Below are positions 1 through 8,649 of a stretch of 45,804 nt of DNA, in pieces. Source of the stretch: Acetobacteraceae bacterium (GTDB lineage: Bacteria > Pseudomonadota > Alphaproteobacteria > Acetobacterales > Acetobacteraceae); the NCBI GenBank assembly GCA_027483995.1, contig JAIXTK010000107.1:1-45804 (forward strand), in the 5' to 3' direction. The notes under the pieces were generated by a model. That model was given only the letters and a program-made list of their open reading frames with translations, did not search any database and was not told the DNA's origin. A program made the translations under genes and the position numbers. How positions within the stretch are numbered: position 1 is the first letter of the stretch; every line of letters starts with the position of its first letter.

Positions 1-639
1 GCGATTGCAGAGATGGGCGACGACGCCGAGATCGTGGCTGACGAGGATGATCGTCAGCTTGTTGGCCTGTTTCAGCCGAGAAATCAGGTTGAGGATCTCC
101 GCCTGCACGGAGACATCGAGCGCGCTGGTGGGTTCGTCCAGCAGCAGCACCTGCGGTTCCAGGATCAGGGCGCGCGCGATGGCGAGGCGCTGGCGCTGGC
201 CGCCGGAGAGCTGGTGCGGGTAGCGGTAGCGGAAGGCGGGACCGAGCCCGACCTGCACCAGCACGCGGGTGATGCGTTCATCCGCCTCGCCAATGCCGTG
301 GATCTTGAGCGGCTCGGCCAGCGTGGTGTTGACGGTATGGCGCGGGTGCAGGGAGCCGTAGGGGTCCTGGAAGACCATCTGCACGCGGCGGTAGAAGCTG
401 CGCGTGCGCACCGGCGTCATCGCCTCGCCGCCGATGGTGACATTGCCGGACCAGTTGGGGTTCAGGCCGCACAGGGCGCGCAGGATGGTGGACTTGCCGC
501 AGCCGCTTTCGCCGACGAGACCGTAGGTTTCGCCAGGCTTCACCGCGAAGGACACGCCGTCGACGGCATGAACCAGGGCGGCGCCGCTGCCGAAGGTGAC
601 ACGCAGGTCGCGCACCGAGATCATCGCATCGGGGGTCAT
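1..639 (-). CDS. Peptide/nickel ABC transporter ATP-binding protein, DppF/OppF-like (C-terminus cut by window edge)
   Basis: Cytoplasmic ATPase subunit predicted to power import of peptides or similar solutes together with the four genes upstream. The visible 213 residues hold Walker A GESGCGKST (43-51), Q-loop FQDP, signature LSGGQRQR (144-151), Walker B LLLDEP and the H-loop SHDLG, so all catalytic motifs seen are canonical. The remaining C-terminal part lies outside the window. The ATG at 639 is chosen because it follows the stop of the preceding ATPase gene by 4 bases and gives the usual short N-terminus. It is the last visible gene of the minus-strand operon that begins at 5081. The substrate is not known; the family also includes nickel and opine importers. 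Confidence 0.93.
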   Translation of the reverse strand, partial: MTPDAMISVRDLRVTFGSGAALVHAVDGVSFAVKPGETYGLVGESGCGKSTILRALCGLNPNWSGNVTIGGEAMTPVRTRSFYRRVQMVFQDPYGSLHPRHTVNTTLAEPLKIHGIGEADERITRVLVQVGLGPAFRYRYPHQLSGGQRQRLAIARALILEPQVLLLDEPTSALDVSVQAEILNLISRLKQANKLTIILVSHDLGVVAHLCNR

Positions 640-643
640 GGCG

Positions 644-1486
644 CTATCCATTGAGCCAGGCCGGATCGCGGTTGAGCACGGCCAGTTTCTGGTGGCGCGA
701 GCCGATGCGGGGCAGGGAGGCGAGCAGGCCGCGGGTGTAGGGGTGCTTGGCGTCCTGCAGCTCGGCCGCCGCGCATTCCTCCACGATCCGGCCAGCGTAC
801 ATGATCAGTACGCGATCGCAGAAGGTGGCAACCAGGTTGAGGTCGTGGCTGATGAAGATCAGCCCGAGGCCGCGGCGGGTGACGAGGTCGTCCAGGATCG
901 CCAGCACCTGCATGCGCACGGTGACATCCAGCGCGCTGGTCGGTTCGTCGGCGATCAGCAGGTCGGGCTCGGCCATCAGCATCATGGCGATCATGATGCG
1001 CTGGCCCATGCCGCCAGAAACCTCGTGCGGGTAGAGGTCGTGCACGCGTGCGGGGTTGCGGATGTGCACCGCCTCCAGCATCGCCATCACCTTGTCGCGC
1101 TTCTCGGCGGCCGAGCTTCTCGGCGATTCCGGGATGGCCTCGGCGATCTGGGCGCCGACGCGCATGACGGGATCCAGCGCGTATTTCGGATCCTGCATGA
1201 TCATGCTGATGCGGCTGCCGCGCACCTTCAGCATCTCACGCTCGCTGGCGCCGGCGATGTCCAGTTCCTGGAACTGCAGGCGCTTGGCTGTGACGGTGCC
1301 GTTGGGCGGGGTGAGCTTGAGGATGGCGCGGCCGGTCTGTGACTTGCCGGAGCCGGATTCGCCCACGATCCCCACCTTCTCGCGGCCGACGCTGAAGGAG
1401 ACGCCGCGCACGGCATGCACCATGCGCTGCGGCGTGCGGAAGCGAACGTGCAGGTCTTCGACCAGCAATTGTGGTGTCTGGTTCAT
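644..1486 (-). CDS. Peptide/nickel ABC transporter ATP-binding protein, DppD/OppD-like
   Basis: First of the two ATPases of this operon, 280 residues. Walker A GESGSGKS (42-49), Q-loop MQDP, signature VSGGMGQR, Walker B LLIADEP and H-loop ISHDL (His214) are all present. The C-terminal oligopeptide-transporter extension is short and lacks the four-cysteine cluster common in this family. The start at 1486 (MNQTP) overlaps the stop of the upstream permease by ATGA, which implies translational coupling; the open frame extends further upstream but that part lies inside the permease gene. It should form a heterodimer with the truncated ATPase downstream. Family assignment is firm, substrate unknown. 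Confidence 0.95.
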   Translation of the reverse strand: MNQTPQLLVEDLHVRFRTPQRMVHAVRGVSFSVGREKVGIVGESGSGKSQTGRAILKLTPPNGTVTAKRLQFQELDIAGASEREMLKVRGSRISMIMQDPKYALDPVMRVGAQIAEAIPESPRSSAAEKRDKVMAMLEAVHIRNPARVHDLYPHEVSGGMGQRIMIAMMLMAEPDLLIADEPTSALDVTVRMQVLAILDDLVTRRGLGLIFISHDLNLVATFCDRVLIMYAGRIVEECAAAELQDAKHPYTRGLLASLPRIGSRHQKLAVLNRDPAWLNG

Positions 1487-2391
1487 TCCGACCTCGGGTC
1501 CAGCACGTCGCGCAGCCCGTCGCCGAACAGGTTGAAGGCGAGGGAGGTGGTCAGGATCGCCAAGCCCGGGATGGCGGCGAGCCACCAGGCCTGCAGCATG
1601 CTCTGCCTTCCGGTGGAGAGCATGGCCCCCCACTCCGGCAAAGGCGGCTGGGCGCCGAGGCCAAGGAAGCCGAGGCCGGCGGCGGTGAGGATGATGCCGG
1701 CCATGTTGAGCGTGATGCGAACCACCACGGAAGGGATGCACATGGGCACGATGTGCTTGAGGATGATGCGCGCCGGCGATGCGCCCTGGATGCGCACCGC
1801 GGCGATGTAGTCCGACCCGCGCACGGTGAGCGTTTCGGCCCGCGCCAACCGGGCGATGGGCGGCCAGGCGGTGAGCGCGATGGCGATGACGGCATTCTCG
1901 ATGCCCGGGCCAAGCGCCGCGACGAAGGCCAGCGCCAGGATCAGGCCGGGGAAGGACAGGAAGATGTCGTTCACCCGCATCAGCACCGTATCCGTCCAGC
2001 CGCCGAAATAGCCGGCGGTGGTACCAACCGCGAGCCCGACCGGTGCGGCGATGATGGCAACGAGGCAGGAGATGTAGAGCGTGATGCGCGAGCCCCAGAC
2101 GATGCGGCTGAACACGTCGCGCCCCAGCTCATCCGTGCCGAACCAGTGCTCCGCCGATGGTGGCAGCAGGCGGCGGGTGAGGCTTTGGTCGTTGAAGCCC
2201 TGGGGCGCGATCACCGGTGCCAGGATGGCCACGACCACCAGGAAGAGCAACACGGACAGGCCGAACAGGGCGAGCGGGTTGCCCTTCAGCCGCAGCCAGC
2301 CGAAGTAGAAGCGCTGGAGGGCGGCGTGCCGGGGGGAGGTGGTGACCTCCGCCCGCAGCCAGCCGCGCAGCGTTGAGGTGCTTTCGCTCAT
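1483..2391 (-). CDS. Peptide/nickel ABC transporter permease, DppC-like
   Basis: Inner-membrane permease subunit, 302 residues. It has a cytoplasmic N-terminal stretch, a first membrane helix around residues 45-65, and the family block FGTDELGRDVFSR after it. The permease-ATPase contact loop is seen in YIAAVRIQGASPARIILKHI, the EAA-like loop. The protein ends LDPRSE, close to the LDPR ending typical of DppC. The start at 2391 (MSEST) overlaps the stop of the preceding permease by ATGA. It pairs with that DppB-like permease. Substrate unknown. Confidence 0.95.
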   Translation of the reverse strand: MSESTSTLRGWLRAEVTTSPRHAALQRFYFGWLRLKGNPLALFGLSVLLFLVVVAILAPVIAPQGFNDQSLTRRLLPPSAEHWFGTDELGRDVFSRIVWGSRITLYISCLVAIIAAPVGLAVGTTAGYFGGWTDTVLMRVNDIFLSFPGLILALAFVAALGPGIENAVIAIALTAWPPIARLARAETLTVRGSDYIAAVRIQGASPARIILKHIVPMCIPSVVVRITLNMAGIILTAAGLGFLGLGAQPPLPEWGAMLSTGRQSMLQAWWLAAIPGLAILTTSLAFNLFGDGLRDVLDPRSE

Positions 2392-3458
2392 TTCGTGCGC
2401 GGGTCCAGCAAGCGGTACAGGAGGTCGGACAGCAGGTTCAGCGCCACGAAGATCACCCCGATGATCAGCACGCAGGCGAGCACCGCGTTCATGTCCCCGG
2501 CCAGGATGCCGGAGGTGAGGTAGCGGCCGAAGCCGGGCCAGGCGAAGACGGTTTCGGTGAGAACGGCGCCTTCCAGCAGGAAGGCATAAGCCAGCGCGAT
2601 CACCGTGATCAGCTGCACCAGGATATTGCGGAAGGCGTGGCGCCAGACCACGCGCCACTTGGACTGGCCCTTCACGCGCGCGGCGGTGACATATTCCTGC
2701 CCCAGCTGCTCCAGCATGAAGCTGCGCGTCATGCGGCTGATATAGGCCATGGAAGAATAGCCCAGGATCGTGCCGGGCAGGATCATGTGGCTCAGCGTGT
2801 TCCAGAACACGTCGTATTCGCCGACCAGCAGGGCATCCACGGTGAGCAGGCCGGTGATCGGCTCCACCATGTCGATGTAGCTGACATCGAGGCGCCCGGG
2901 GCCGCCGACCAGGTCGAGCCAAGCGTAGAACACGATCAGGCCCATCAGGCCCAGCCAGAAGGTGGGGCTGGAATAGCCCAGCAGCCCGATGAACCGCACC
3001 GAGTGGTCCAACGGGCTGTCGCGATAGACGGCCGCGAGCACGCCCACCGGCACGCCGATGCCAACGCCGATCATGATGGCGAAGGTGGCCAGCTCGATCG
3101 TGGCCGGGAACACGCGCTTGAGGTCGTCGGCCACACGGTTGCCGGTGAACAAGGCGTTGCCGAAATCCCCGCTCAGCATGTCGCGGATGAAGAACAGGAA
3201 CTGCTGCCAGAGCGGCTTATCCAGGCCGAGCTGGCGGAAGACCATGTCGTAGGTCTCTTTCTCCGCCTGCTCGCCGACGATCGCGATCACGGGGTCCAGA
3301 GGCAGCATGCGGCCAATGAAGAAGGCCAGTGCCATCAGCCCGAGCAGCGTCACGACCACGGACGATATCTGGCGCGCGAGCGGACGCACCCAGCGTGGCA
3401 TTCCGGAAGAAGGCGCCGCGGCGGGGGGCTGCCCCGCCGCGGCCTTGGGATCGGCCAT
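2388..3458 (-). CDS. Peptide/nickel ABC transporter permease, DppB-like
   Basis: First permease of the operon, 356 residues. A proline- and alanine-rich cytoplasmic N-terminus precedes the first membrane helix. The family features are a periplasmic loop with LGLDKPLWQQFLFF and GDFGNALFT, followed by helices and the ATPase-contact loop around YVTAARVKGQSKWRVVWRHA. The C-terminus LLDPRTK is typical of DppB. It lies 6 bases downstream of the binding-protein gene and overlaps the next permease by 4 bases, so the five genes form one transcript. Closely similar in layout to the permease at 25860-26948. Confidence 0.95.
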   Translation of the reverse strand: MADPKAAAGQPPAAAPSSGMPRWVRPLARQISSVVVTLLGLMALAFFIGRMLPLDPVIAIVGEQAEKETYDMVFRQLGLDKPLWQQFLFFIRDMLSGDFGNALFTGNRVADDLKRVFPATIELATFAIMIGVGIGVPVGVLAAVYRDSPLDHSVRFIGLLGYSSPTFWLGLMGLIVFYAWLDLVGGPGRLDVSYIDMVEPITGLLTVDALLVGEYDVFWNTLSHMILPGTILGYSSMAYISRMTRSFMLEQLGQEYVTAARVKGQSKWRVVWRHAFRNILVQLITVIALAYAFLLEGAVLTETVFAWPGFGRYLTSGILAGDMNAVLACVLIIGVIFVALNLLSDLLYRLLDPRTK

Positions 3459-3464
3459 CGTGTG

Positions 3465-5081
3465 CTACTTGCCGGCGGTGGCGTAGTCGACGTCGAACGG
3501 CGTGATCGCGAAGCCCTTGACCTCCTTGCGCACGGCGATGGGCCGAACGGTCTGGTAGATGTAGGCCATCGGGCCGTTGTCCATCATGTACTTCTGGATC
3601 TCATGATACATGGCGATCCGCTTGACCGGGTCGCGTTCCATACGCGCGGCATCGGCCATCTCGTTGATCTTCGCGTCCTGCCAGGACGAGCGCCAGGACG
3701 GGTACTGGGCCAGCCGCGCTTCCGGCCGGTTGTCCGGGTTCACGGCATGGCGGGAGATCATGCTGTCGGAGTCCGGGTAGCCGGCGCCCCAGCCGATCAG
3801 CAGCACTTCGAACTCGCGGGCGCGGGCGCGGGTGAAGAGCTGCGCATCGGCCATCTGCTCCAGCTCCAGCTTCACGCCGATCTTGGCCGCGTTGGCCTGC
3901 ACATGCTGGGCGATCTGCGGCGAGATGCTGTTGGCGGAGTGGATGAACTTCTTGGTGAAGCCGTTGGGGAAGCCGGCCTCGGCGAGCAGGGCCTTGGCCT
4001 TCTCAAGGTCGAGCTTGAAGGGCTGGCCTTCCTTCTCGTCCAGCGCACCGAACGCGCCGATCGGCACCAGGCTGGCGCGCGGCGTGCCCTGGTATTCCAG
4101 CACGGTGGAGCCGAGGCCCTGGTAGTCGATCATCCAGCGGAAGGCCTGGCGGACCTTGGGGTTGGAGAAGATCGGGTCCTGCGCGTTGAAGGCGAGGTAG
4201 CTGTAGCCGTGCATCGTGGTGGTGGTGACCTCCACATCCTTGTTCTTGGACAGGGCGCGCAGGTCGTCGGTGTTCAGCAGGCGGGCCACGTCGATGTCGC
4301 CCTTCTCCAGCAGCAGGCGCTGGGCGGCGCTTTCAGGCACGTGACGGATGATCACGCGGCGCAGCTTGGCCTTCTCGCCGTAGTAGTTCTCGTTGCGCTC
4401 CAGGATCACCACCTCGTTGGTGTTCCAGCGCGTGACGCGGTAGTGGCCAACGCAGACGGGATTGGTCTTGAAGAACGGGTTGGCCCAGTCGTAGCGGCCA
4501 TCGACGGTCTTGGCCTCTTTCTTGCCGATCTCGCTGTCCATGATGCCGGTGGAGCCGGAGGCGAACATCGCCGACAGCATGAGGCCGACGGGATACGGCC
4601 GGTCCATCTTCACCACGATGGTGCGGTCATCCGCCGCGGTGATCTGCTGCTCGATCTTGTCGCGGGTGAAGCCCCATTGGGTGAAGTTGGCGGAGTTGCC
4701 GTAGCCCAGCGCCACCACCCGGTGCATCGACCACACGGCATCCTGCGCGGTGGCGGTGCGGCCGTTGGGGAATTTCAGATTGTCGCGCAGCTTGAACGTG
4801 ATGGTCATGCCGTCTTCGGAGGTGGTCCAGCTCTCGGCGGTGCCGGGCACCATCTTCGAGACGTCCTTGAGGTCGTAGTTGACCAGCGGCTCGCACACGT
4901 TGCGGATGATGTCGTTGCCGTTCACCTCGGCGATCTGCGCGGGATCGAAGGTGATCAGCGCATCCAGGTTCCACGCCATGACCAGGGCATCGCGCGGCGT
5001 TGCCGCCTGGGCCTGCGGGGAGAGGGCAGCGGCGCCCGCCAGCAACGTGGCGGCAAGCGCGGCTTTAACCGTCGGGGGCAT
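3465..5081 (-). CDS. ABC transporter substrate-binding protein, family 5 (DppA/OppA type)
   Basis: Periplasmic solute receptor of the operon, 538 residues. The start at 5081 (MPPTVKAAL) follows GGAGGACGAC, a good ribosome binding site, and begins a signal peptide with hydrophobic core LAATLLAGAAAL ending near AQA|ATPRD. The mature protein has the SBP_bac_5 pattern: an early TFDPAQ block, CEPLVNYD, MVPGTAESW, and FPNG in both halves. It should deliver a peptide-like ligand to the permeases encoded directly downstream. Similarity to the binding protein at 26949-28553 (both start TPRDALV after the signal peptide and share the MV.G.AESW block) suggests an old duplication of the whole operon. Ligand unknown. 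Confidence 0.95.
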   Translation of the reverse strand: MPPTVKAALAATLLAGAAALSPQAQAATPRDALVMAWNLDALITFDPAQIAEVNGNDIIRNVCEPLVNYDLKDVSKMVPGTAESWTTSEDGMTITFKLRDNLKFPNGRTATAQDAVWSMHRVVALGYGNSANFTQWGFTRDKIEQQITAADDRTIVVKMDRPYPVGLMLSAMFASGSTGIMDSEIGKKEAKTVDGRYDWANPFFKTNPVCVGHYRVTRWNTNEVVILERNENYYGEKAKLRRVIIRHVPESAAQRLLLEKGDIDVARLLNTDDLRALSKNKDVEVTTTTMHGYSYLAFNAQDPIFSNPKVRQAFRWMIDYQGLGSTVLEYQGTPRASLVPIGAFGALDEKEGQPFKLDLEKAKALLAEAGFPNGFTKKFIHSANSISPQIAQHVQANAAKIGVKLELEQMADAQLFTRARAREFEVLLIGWGAGYPDSDSMISRHAVNPDNRPEARLAQYPSWRSSWQDAKINEMADAARMERDPVKRIAMYHEIQKYMMDNGPMAYIYQTVRPIAVRKEVKGFAITPFDVDYATAGK

Positions 5082-5319
5082 GTCGTCCTCCAGTCTTGGG
5101 GGGGAACGCCGGAGCGGCGTTCGCGGCAGTGCAGCAATCCTAGCTGAGGCCTTGCCCTGCCAACAAGCGCCGCGAATCCACTGGCCAGCCGCCACATTCG
5201 GCGCATAGTATTATATTAGCTGCCGTGGGAAGGGGCGTGGAACGCACCCCCCGGCAGGCGGTCCGACGCGTAAGGGAAAGGCCGCAGCAACAAGAAACGC
5301 CAAACGAGGAGACGCCCCC
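5082..5319. promoter_or_regulatory. Divergent intergenic region with A+T-rich promoter candidate
   Basis: This 238-base gap separates two divergent transporter operons. Within otherwise GC-rich DNA, 5204-5219 is A+T-rich and contains TATAAT on the minus strand (5210-5215) and TATTAT on the plus strand (5209-5214). No convincing -35 box is visible for either direction. It is the natural place for promoters of both the peptide operon (leftward) and the sugar operon (rightward). The plus-strand gene has a ribosome site GAGGAGA at about 5308. Confidence 0.4.
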
Positions 5320-6648
5320 ATGACCCAGGATCGCCGCCAGGCCCATGTGAGCCGGCGCAAGCTGCTCGCCGGCGCCGCCGCTGCCCCCGCCCTTTCACTC
5401 GCCACGCCCTCCATCGCCCAGGGCACGTTGAAGGGCACGAAGCTCACCATTCTCGCCGGCCAGTGGTACGTGCCGCAGACCAACACCATGCTCGACCAAC
5501 TAGCCGCGGACCTCGCGCGCGACTCGGGCATGGAGATCCGCGTGGAGCGCTTCGCCGGCGACGAGTTGATGACCAAAACCGCGTCCGTGATCGGCACCGG
5601 GCGCGGCGCCGATCTGGCCGTGGGCGTGGAATTCGACACCTATGTGTATGCCGCCAAGCTCAACGACGTGACCGACCTGGCCGACGACGTAGGCAAGAAC
5701 TATGGCGGCTGGATGGATGCCGCCAAGGCGGCCTCGATGGTGGGTGGGCGTTGGAAGAGCCTGCCGATCGGCCAGGCGCCGGCCGCCTGGAACTGGCGGA
5801 CCGACATGTTTCGCGCCGCCGGGGTGGACAAGTTCCCGGATACCTTCGCCGGGCTGCTCGATGCCGCCAAGAAGCTGCATGCCAAGGGTACCCCGATCGG
5901 CATGACGCTGGGCCATGCCTCCGGCGATGGGCGTTCCACCAACTATCCCGTGCTGTGGGCCTTCGGCGGCAAGGAATTCGAGGCGGATGGCCGCACGGTG
6001 GCGATCAACTCGCCCGGCACGCTCGCCGCGGTGGAGTGGTACAAGGAAATCTACCAGTACTTCATCCCCGGCACGACCGCCTGGCTGGACCCGGACAACA
6101 ACCAGGCCTTCCTGGCCAGCAAGATCTCGGCCACGGTGAACGTGAACACGATCTACCTCGCCTCGCGCGCGGCGGCAGCTACTGATGCGGCGCGCAAGAA
6201 CATCGTGGACAACATGGACCACGCCAACTGGCCTGCCGGGCCAGCGGGCCGCTTCGCCAACTACAACATCAATGTGTGGCTGCCCTTCGCCTCCAGCCCG
6301 AACAAGGCTGGCCAGCGCGAGTTCCTGAAGGCGTGGTACAGCCGCACCTTCCTGCCCAAGTGGACCAAGGTGGGCCAGTCCTACTTCATCCCGCAGCTGG
6401 CGGGCTTCGACAGCGAGGACGTGTGGCCGGAAGATCCCAAGCTCAAGATCTTCCGCGACCTGAACAAGATCAACCGCCTGCCCGGTTACGGCGGCCCGCC
6501 GACGCCGGTGGCCGCAGAGGCGGTGAACAAGTATATCCTGGTGGACATGTTCGCGAAGGCCTGCACCGGCCAGCTCACCCCGCGCGACGCCGTTGCCTGG
6601 GCCGAGAAGGAATACCAGCAGATCGCCCGCCGCCGCAGCCGCACCTGA
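5320..6648 (+). CDS. ABC transporter substrate-binding protein, carbohydrate (family 1) type
   Basis: Extracytoplasmic receptor, 442 residues, probably for a sugar, polyol or sugar phosphate. The N-terminus carries a twin-arginine type signal: SRRKLLAG at residues 11-18, a hydrophobic alanine-rich core, and cleavage near SIAQG. The start at 5320 is set by GAGGAGACGCCCCC just upstream. The mature part has the family-1 pattern: LTILAGQW strand, an aromatic ligand pocket region around AAWNWRTDMF, and the hinge block VLWAFGG. Two permease genes follow, but no ATPase gene of the MalK type is found next to them. Ligand cannot be told from sequence. Confidence 0.92.
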   Translation: MTQDRRQAHVSRRKLLAGAAAAPALSLATPSIAQGTLKGTKLTILAGQWYVPQTNTMLDQLAADLARDSGMEIRVERFAGDELMTKTASVIGTGRGADLAVGVEFDTYVYAAKLNDVTDLADDVGKNYGGWMDAAKAASMVGGRWKSLPIGQAPAAWNWRTDMFRAAGVDKFPDTFAGLLDAAKKLHAKGTPIGMTLGHASGDGRSTNYPVLWAFGGKEFEADGRTVAINSPGTLAAVEWYKEIYQYFIPGTTAWLDPDNNQAFLASKISATVNVNTIYLASRAAAATDAARKNIVDNMDHANWPAGPAGRFANYNINVWLPFASSPNKAGQREFLKAWYSRTFLPKWTKVGQSYFIPQLAGFDSEDVWPEDPKLKIFRDLNKINRLPGYGGPPTPVAAEAVNKYILVDMFAKACTGQLTPRDAVAWAEKEYQQIARRRSRT

Positions 6649-6674
6649 TCGCAACCCCGCCGGGCGCGCCCTAG

Positions 6675-7619
6675 ATGGGCTCCTCGACCACGACCGGCAC
6701 GCCGGACCGTTCCTCACGGACGGTTCGGCGCAGCCGTCTCTCCGACCTCGTCGATAGCGAACGCTCGCTCGGCTACCTGCTGGTGGCACCGGTCGTGCTG
6801 CTGCTGTTGGCGCTGGTGGCCTATCCGTTCTTCGTGGCGATCGGCTACGCGCTGTCCGACCGCACGCTGGCGGACCCCGGTGTGTTCGTTGGCCTGGAGA
6901 ATTTCGTGCTGCTCTGGGAGAGCAGCATCTATCGCCAGACGCTGCGCAACACCTTCATCTTCACCGCGGGCTCCGTCGCCATCCGCCTGGTGCTCGGTGT
7001 TGGCCTTGCGCTGCTGCTGAACGAAAGCTTCCGGTTCCGCCGTGCTGTGCGGGCCGCGATCCTGCTGCCGTGGATCGTGCCCACCGTGCTGGGCACCATG
7101 GCGTGGCTGTGGATGTTCAACCCGAATTTCTCAGTGCTGAACTACATCCTGGTGCAATCCGGGCTGATGGAGCACGGCTTCAACTGGCTGACCGATCCCG
7201 ACCTCGCCCTGTTTTCCGTGCTGCTGGTGAATGCCTGGCGCGGCGTGCCCTTCATGGCGATCACGGTGCTGGCCGGGTTGCAGGCCATCCCGCAGGATCT
7301 CTACGACGCCTCCGCGATCGATGGCGCGGGCAAGTTCCAGCGCTTTCGCTACGTCACGCTGCCGCTGGTGATGCCGGTGCTGCTGACGGCGCTGGTCCTC
7401 TCGATCATCTGGACCTTCTCGGATTTCGGCATCGTCTATGGCCTCACCAAGGGCGGGCCGATGAACGCCACCCACGTGCTTGCTACCCTCAGCTACCAGA
7501 CAGGCCTTGCAAGCGGGAACATCGGCGAGGGGGCGGCCATCTCGCTCACGATGCTGCCGGTGCTGTTGGTGCTGATTATCTGGCAGCTGCGCCGTATCCG
7601 CCGCAGCACGGTCGCCTGA
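6675..7619 (+). CDS. Carbohydrate ABC transporter permease, MalF/UgpA-like
   Basis: Inner-membrane permease, 314 residues, with about six membrane helices starting at LLVAPVVLLLLALVAYPFF. The conserved EAA loop is DASAIDGAGKFQRFRYVTLP, which docks on the ATPase subunit. It lies 26 bases after the binding-protein gene. The start at 6675 has no strong ribosome site, so a downstream start is possible. It should pair with the next permease. A MalK-type ATPase must be supplied from elsewhere in the genome. Confidence 0.92.
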   Translation: MGSSTTTGTPDRSSRTVRRSRLSDLVDSERSLGYLLVAPVVLLLLALVAYPFFVAIGYALSDRTLADPGVFVGLENFVLLWESSIYRQTLRNTFIFTAGSVAIRLVLGVGLALLLNESFRFRRAVRAAILLPWIVPTVLGTMAWLWMFNPNFSVLNYILVQSGLMEHGFNWLTDPDLALFSVLLVNAWRGVPFMAITVLAGLQAIPQDLYDASAIDGAGKFQRFRYVTLPLVMPVLLTALVLSIIWTFSDFGIVYGLTKGGPMNATHVLATLSYQTGLASGNIGEGAAISLTMLPVLLVLIIWQLRRIRRSTVA

Positions 7620-7629
7620 GGAGCCGTTG

Positions 7630-8502
7630 ATGAGCGCACCCCTGGCCCCCGGCGCCTATCGGTCCCACCACCCGCGGCTGGAGCGCGCCCTGTTCGTCTG
7701 GGCGCCGCTGGCGTTCTTCCTCATCTTCCTGGTTGGCCCGTTCTACTGGATGCTGATCACGGCGCTGAAGCCGGATTCCGAGCTGTACGACGGGTCGAAA
7801 AGCCCGCTCTACGTCGCCACGCCCAGCCTGGACCACTTCATCTACCTGTTCGAGAAGACCGATTTCGTCACCTGGGTCGGCAACACGATGATGGTAGCGA
7901 CTCTCTCCACCGCCATCGCGCTGATCATGGGCGTGCCGGCGGGATATGCCCTGGCGCGGCTGCGCTTTCGGGGGTCGGAATTCGTCGGCACCGCCATCTT
8001 CGTGACCTACCTGGTTCCCACCACCCTGCTGTTCATCCCGATGGTGGAGGTGATGGCCAGCATCGGCATGGATGACACGATCTGGGCCCTGGTGATCGTG
8101 TATCCCACCTTCCTGGTGCCGTTCGTCACGTGGCTGATGAGCGGGTATTTCCGCACCATTCCCGCTGACCTCGAGGAGTGCGCGCGGATCGATGGGCTGA
8201 CGCGGCTGGGTGCCATGCTGCGGATCGCGCTGCCGCTTGCGCGGCCTGGGATCCTGTCGGCGGGCATCTTCTCCTTCACGCTGTCCTGGAACGAGTTCAT
8301 CTACGCCCTGACGCTGGTGACCGCGTCCGCGGAACGCACGATTCCGGTCGGTGTGATTGTGCAGCTGACCCGGGCGGATTTCTATTTCTGGGGGCCGCTC
8401 ATGGCCGGTGCGCTGCTGGGCTCCGTTCCCGTGGCGTTGGTGTACTCCTTCTTCGTGGACCAGTATGCCTCCGGCCTCACGGCTGGCGCGGTCAAGGGCT
8501 GA
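7630..8502 (+). CDS. Carbohydrate ABC transporter permease, MalG/UgpE-like
   Basis: Second permease of the sugar-type transporter, 290 residues. First membrane helix is WAPLAFFLIFLVGPFYWML; the EAA loop is LEECARIDGLTRLGAMLRIALP. The ATG at 7630 is preferred over the in-frame TTG one codon earlier because TGAGGAG lies 8-14 bases upstream of it. Ten bases separate it from the previous gene. This is the last gene of the cluster; the next 298 bases hold the leader of the following operon. Confidence 0.93.
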   Translation: MSAPLAPGAYRSHHPRLERALFVWAPLAFFLIFLVGPFYWMLITALKPDSELYDGSKSPLYVATPSLDHFIYLFEKTDFVTWVGNTMMVATLSTAIALIMGVPAGYALARLRFRGSEFVGTAIFVTYLVPTTLLFIPMVEVMASIGMDDTIWALVIVYPTFLVPFVTWLMSGYFRTIPADLEECARIDGLTRLGAMLRIALPLARPGILSAGIFSFTLSWNEFIYALTLVTASAERTIPVGVIVQLTRADFYFWGPLMAGALLGSVPVALVYSFFVDQYASGLTAGAVKG

Positions 8503-8551
8503 GGCGACGCATACCGGAGTACGCCGGCATTGCAGGCTGCCAATCAGAAGG

Positions 8552-8579
8552 TTGTCATCGTCACGATTCGTGGTATGCG
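8552..8579 (+). promoter_or_regulatory. Candidate promoter for the riboswitch-led transporter operon
   Basis: TTGTCA (8552-8557) and TATGCG (8574-8579) are separated by 16 bases, an acceptable sigma-70 type spacing. Transcription from here would begin near 8586, about 65 bases ahead of the structured leader that starts at 8650. The assignment is by eye only. An 8-base inverted repeat, CGCATACC at 8508-8515 and GGTATGCG at 8572-8579, overlaps the -10 box and could be an operator or chance. Confidence 0.35.
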
Positions 8580-8649
8580 CTGCCCCGCGTTTCCGCTTTC
8601 CTCGCCCGGACCGCATCCGCGACGACGGAGCCAGGCGGAAGCGCTTGAG

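Noticed and set aside
2373-5147. A 924-codon open frame on the plus strand
   Set aside because: It is antisense to the permease and receptor genes of the first operon, has no recognisable domain and shows the same GC-driven composition.
8508-8579. Eight-base inverted repeat as an operator
   Set aside because: CGCATACC and GGTATGCG are 56 bases apart and have no further symmetry; chance is a sufficient explanation, so it is mentioned only with the promoter candidate.
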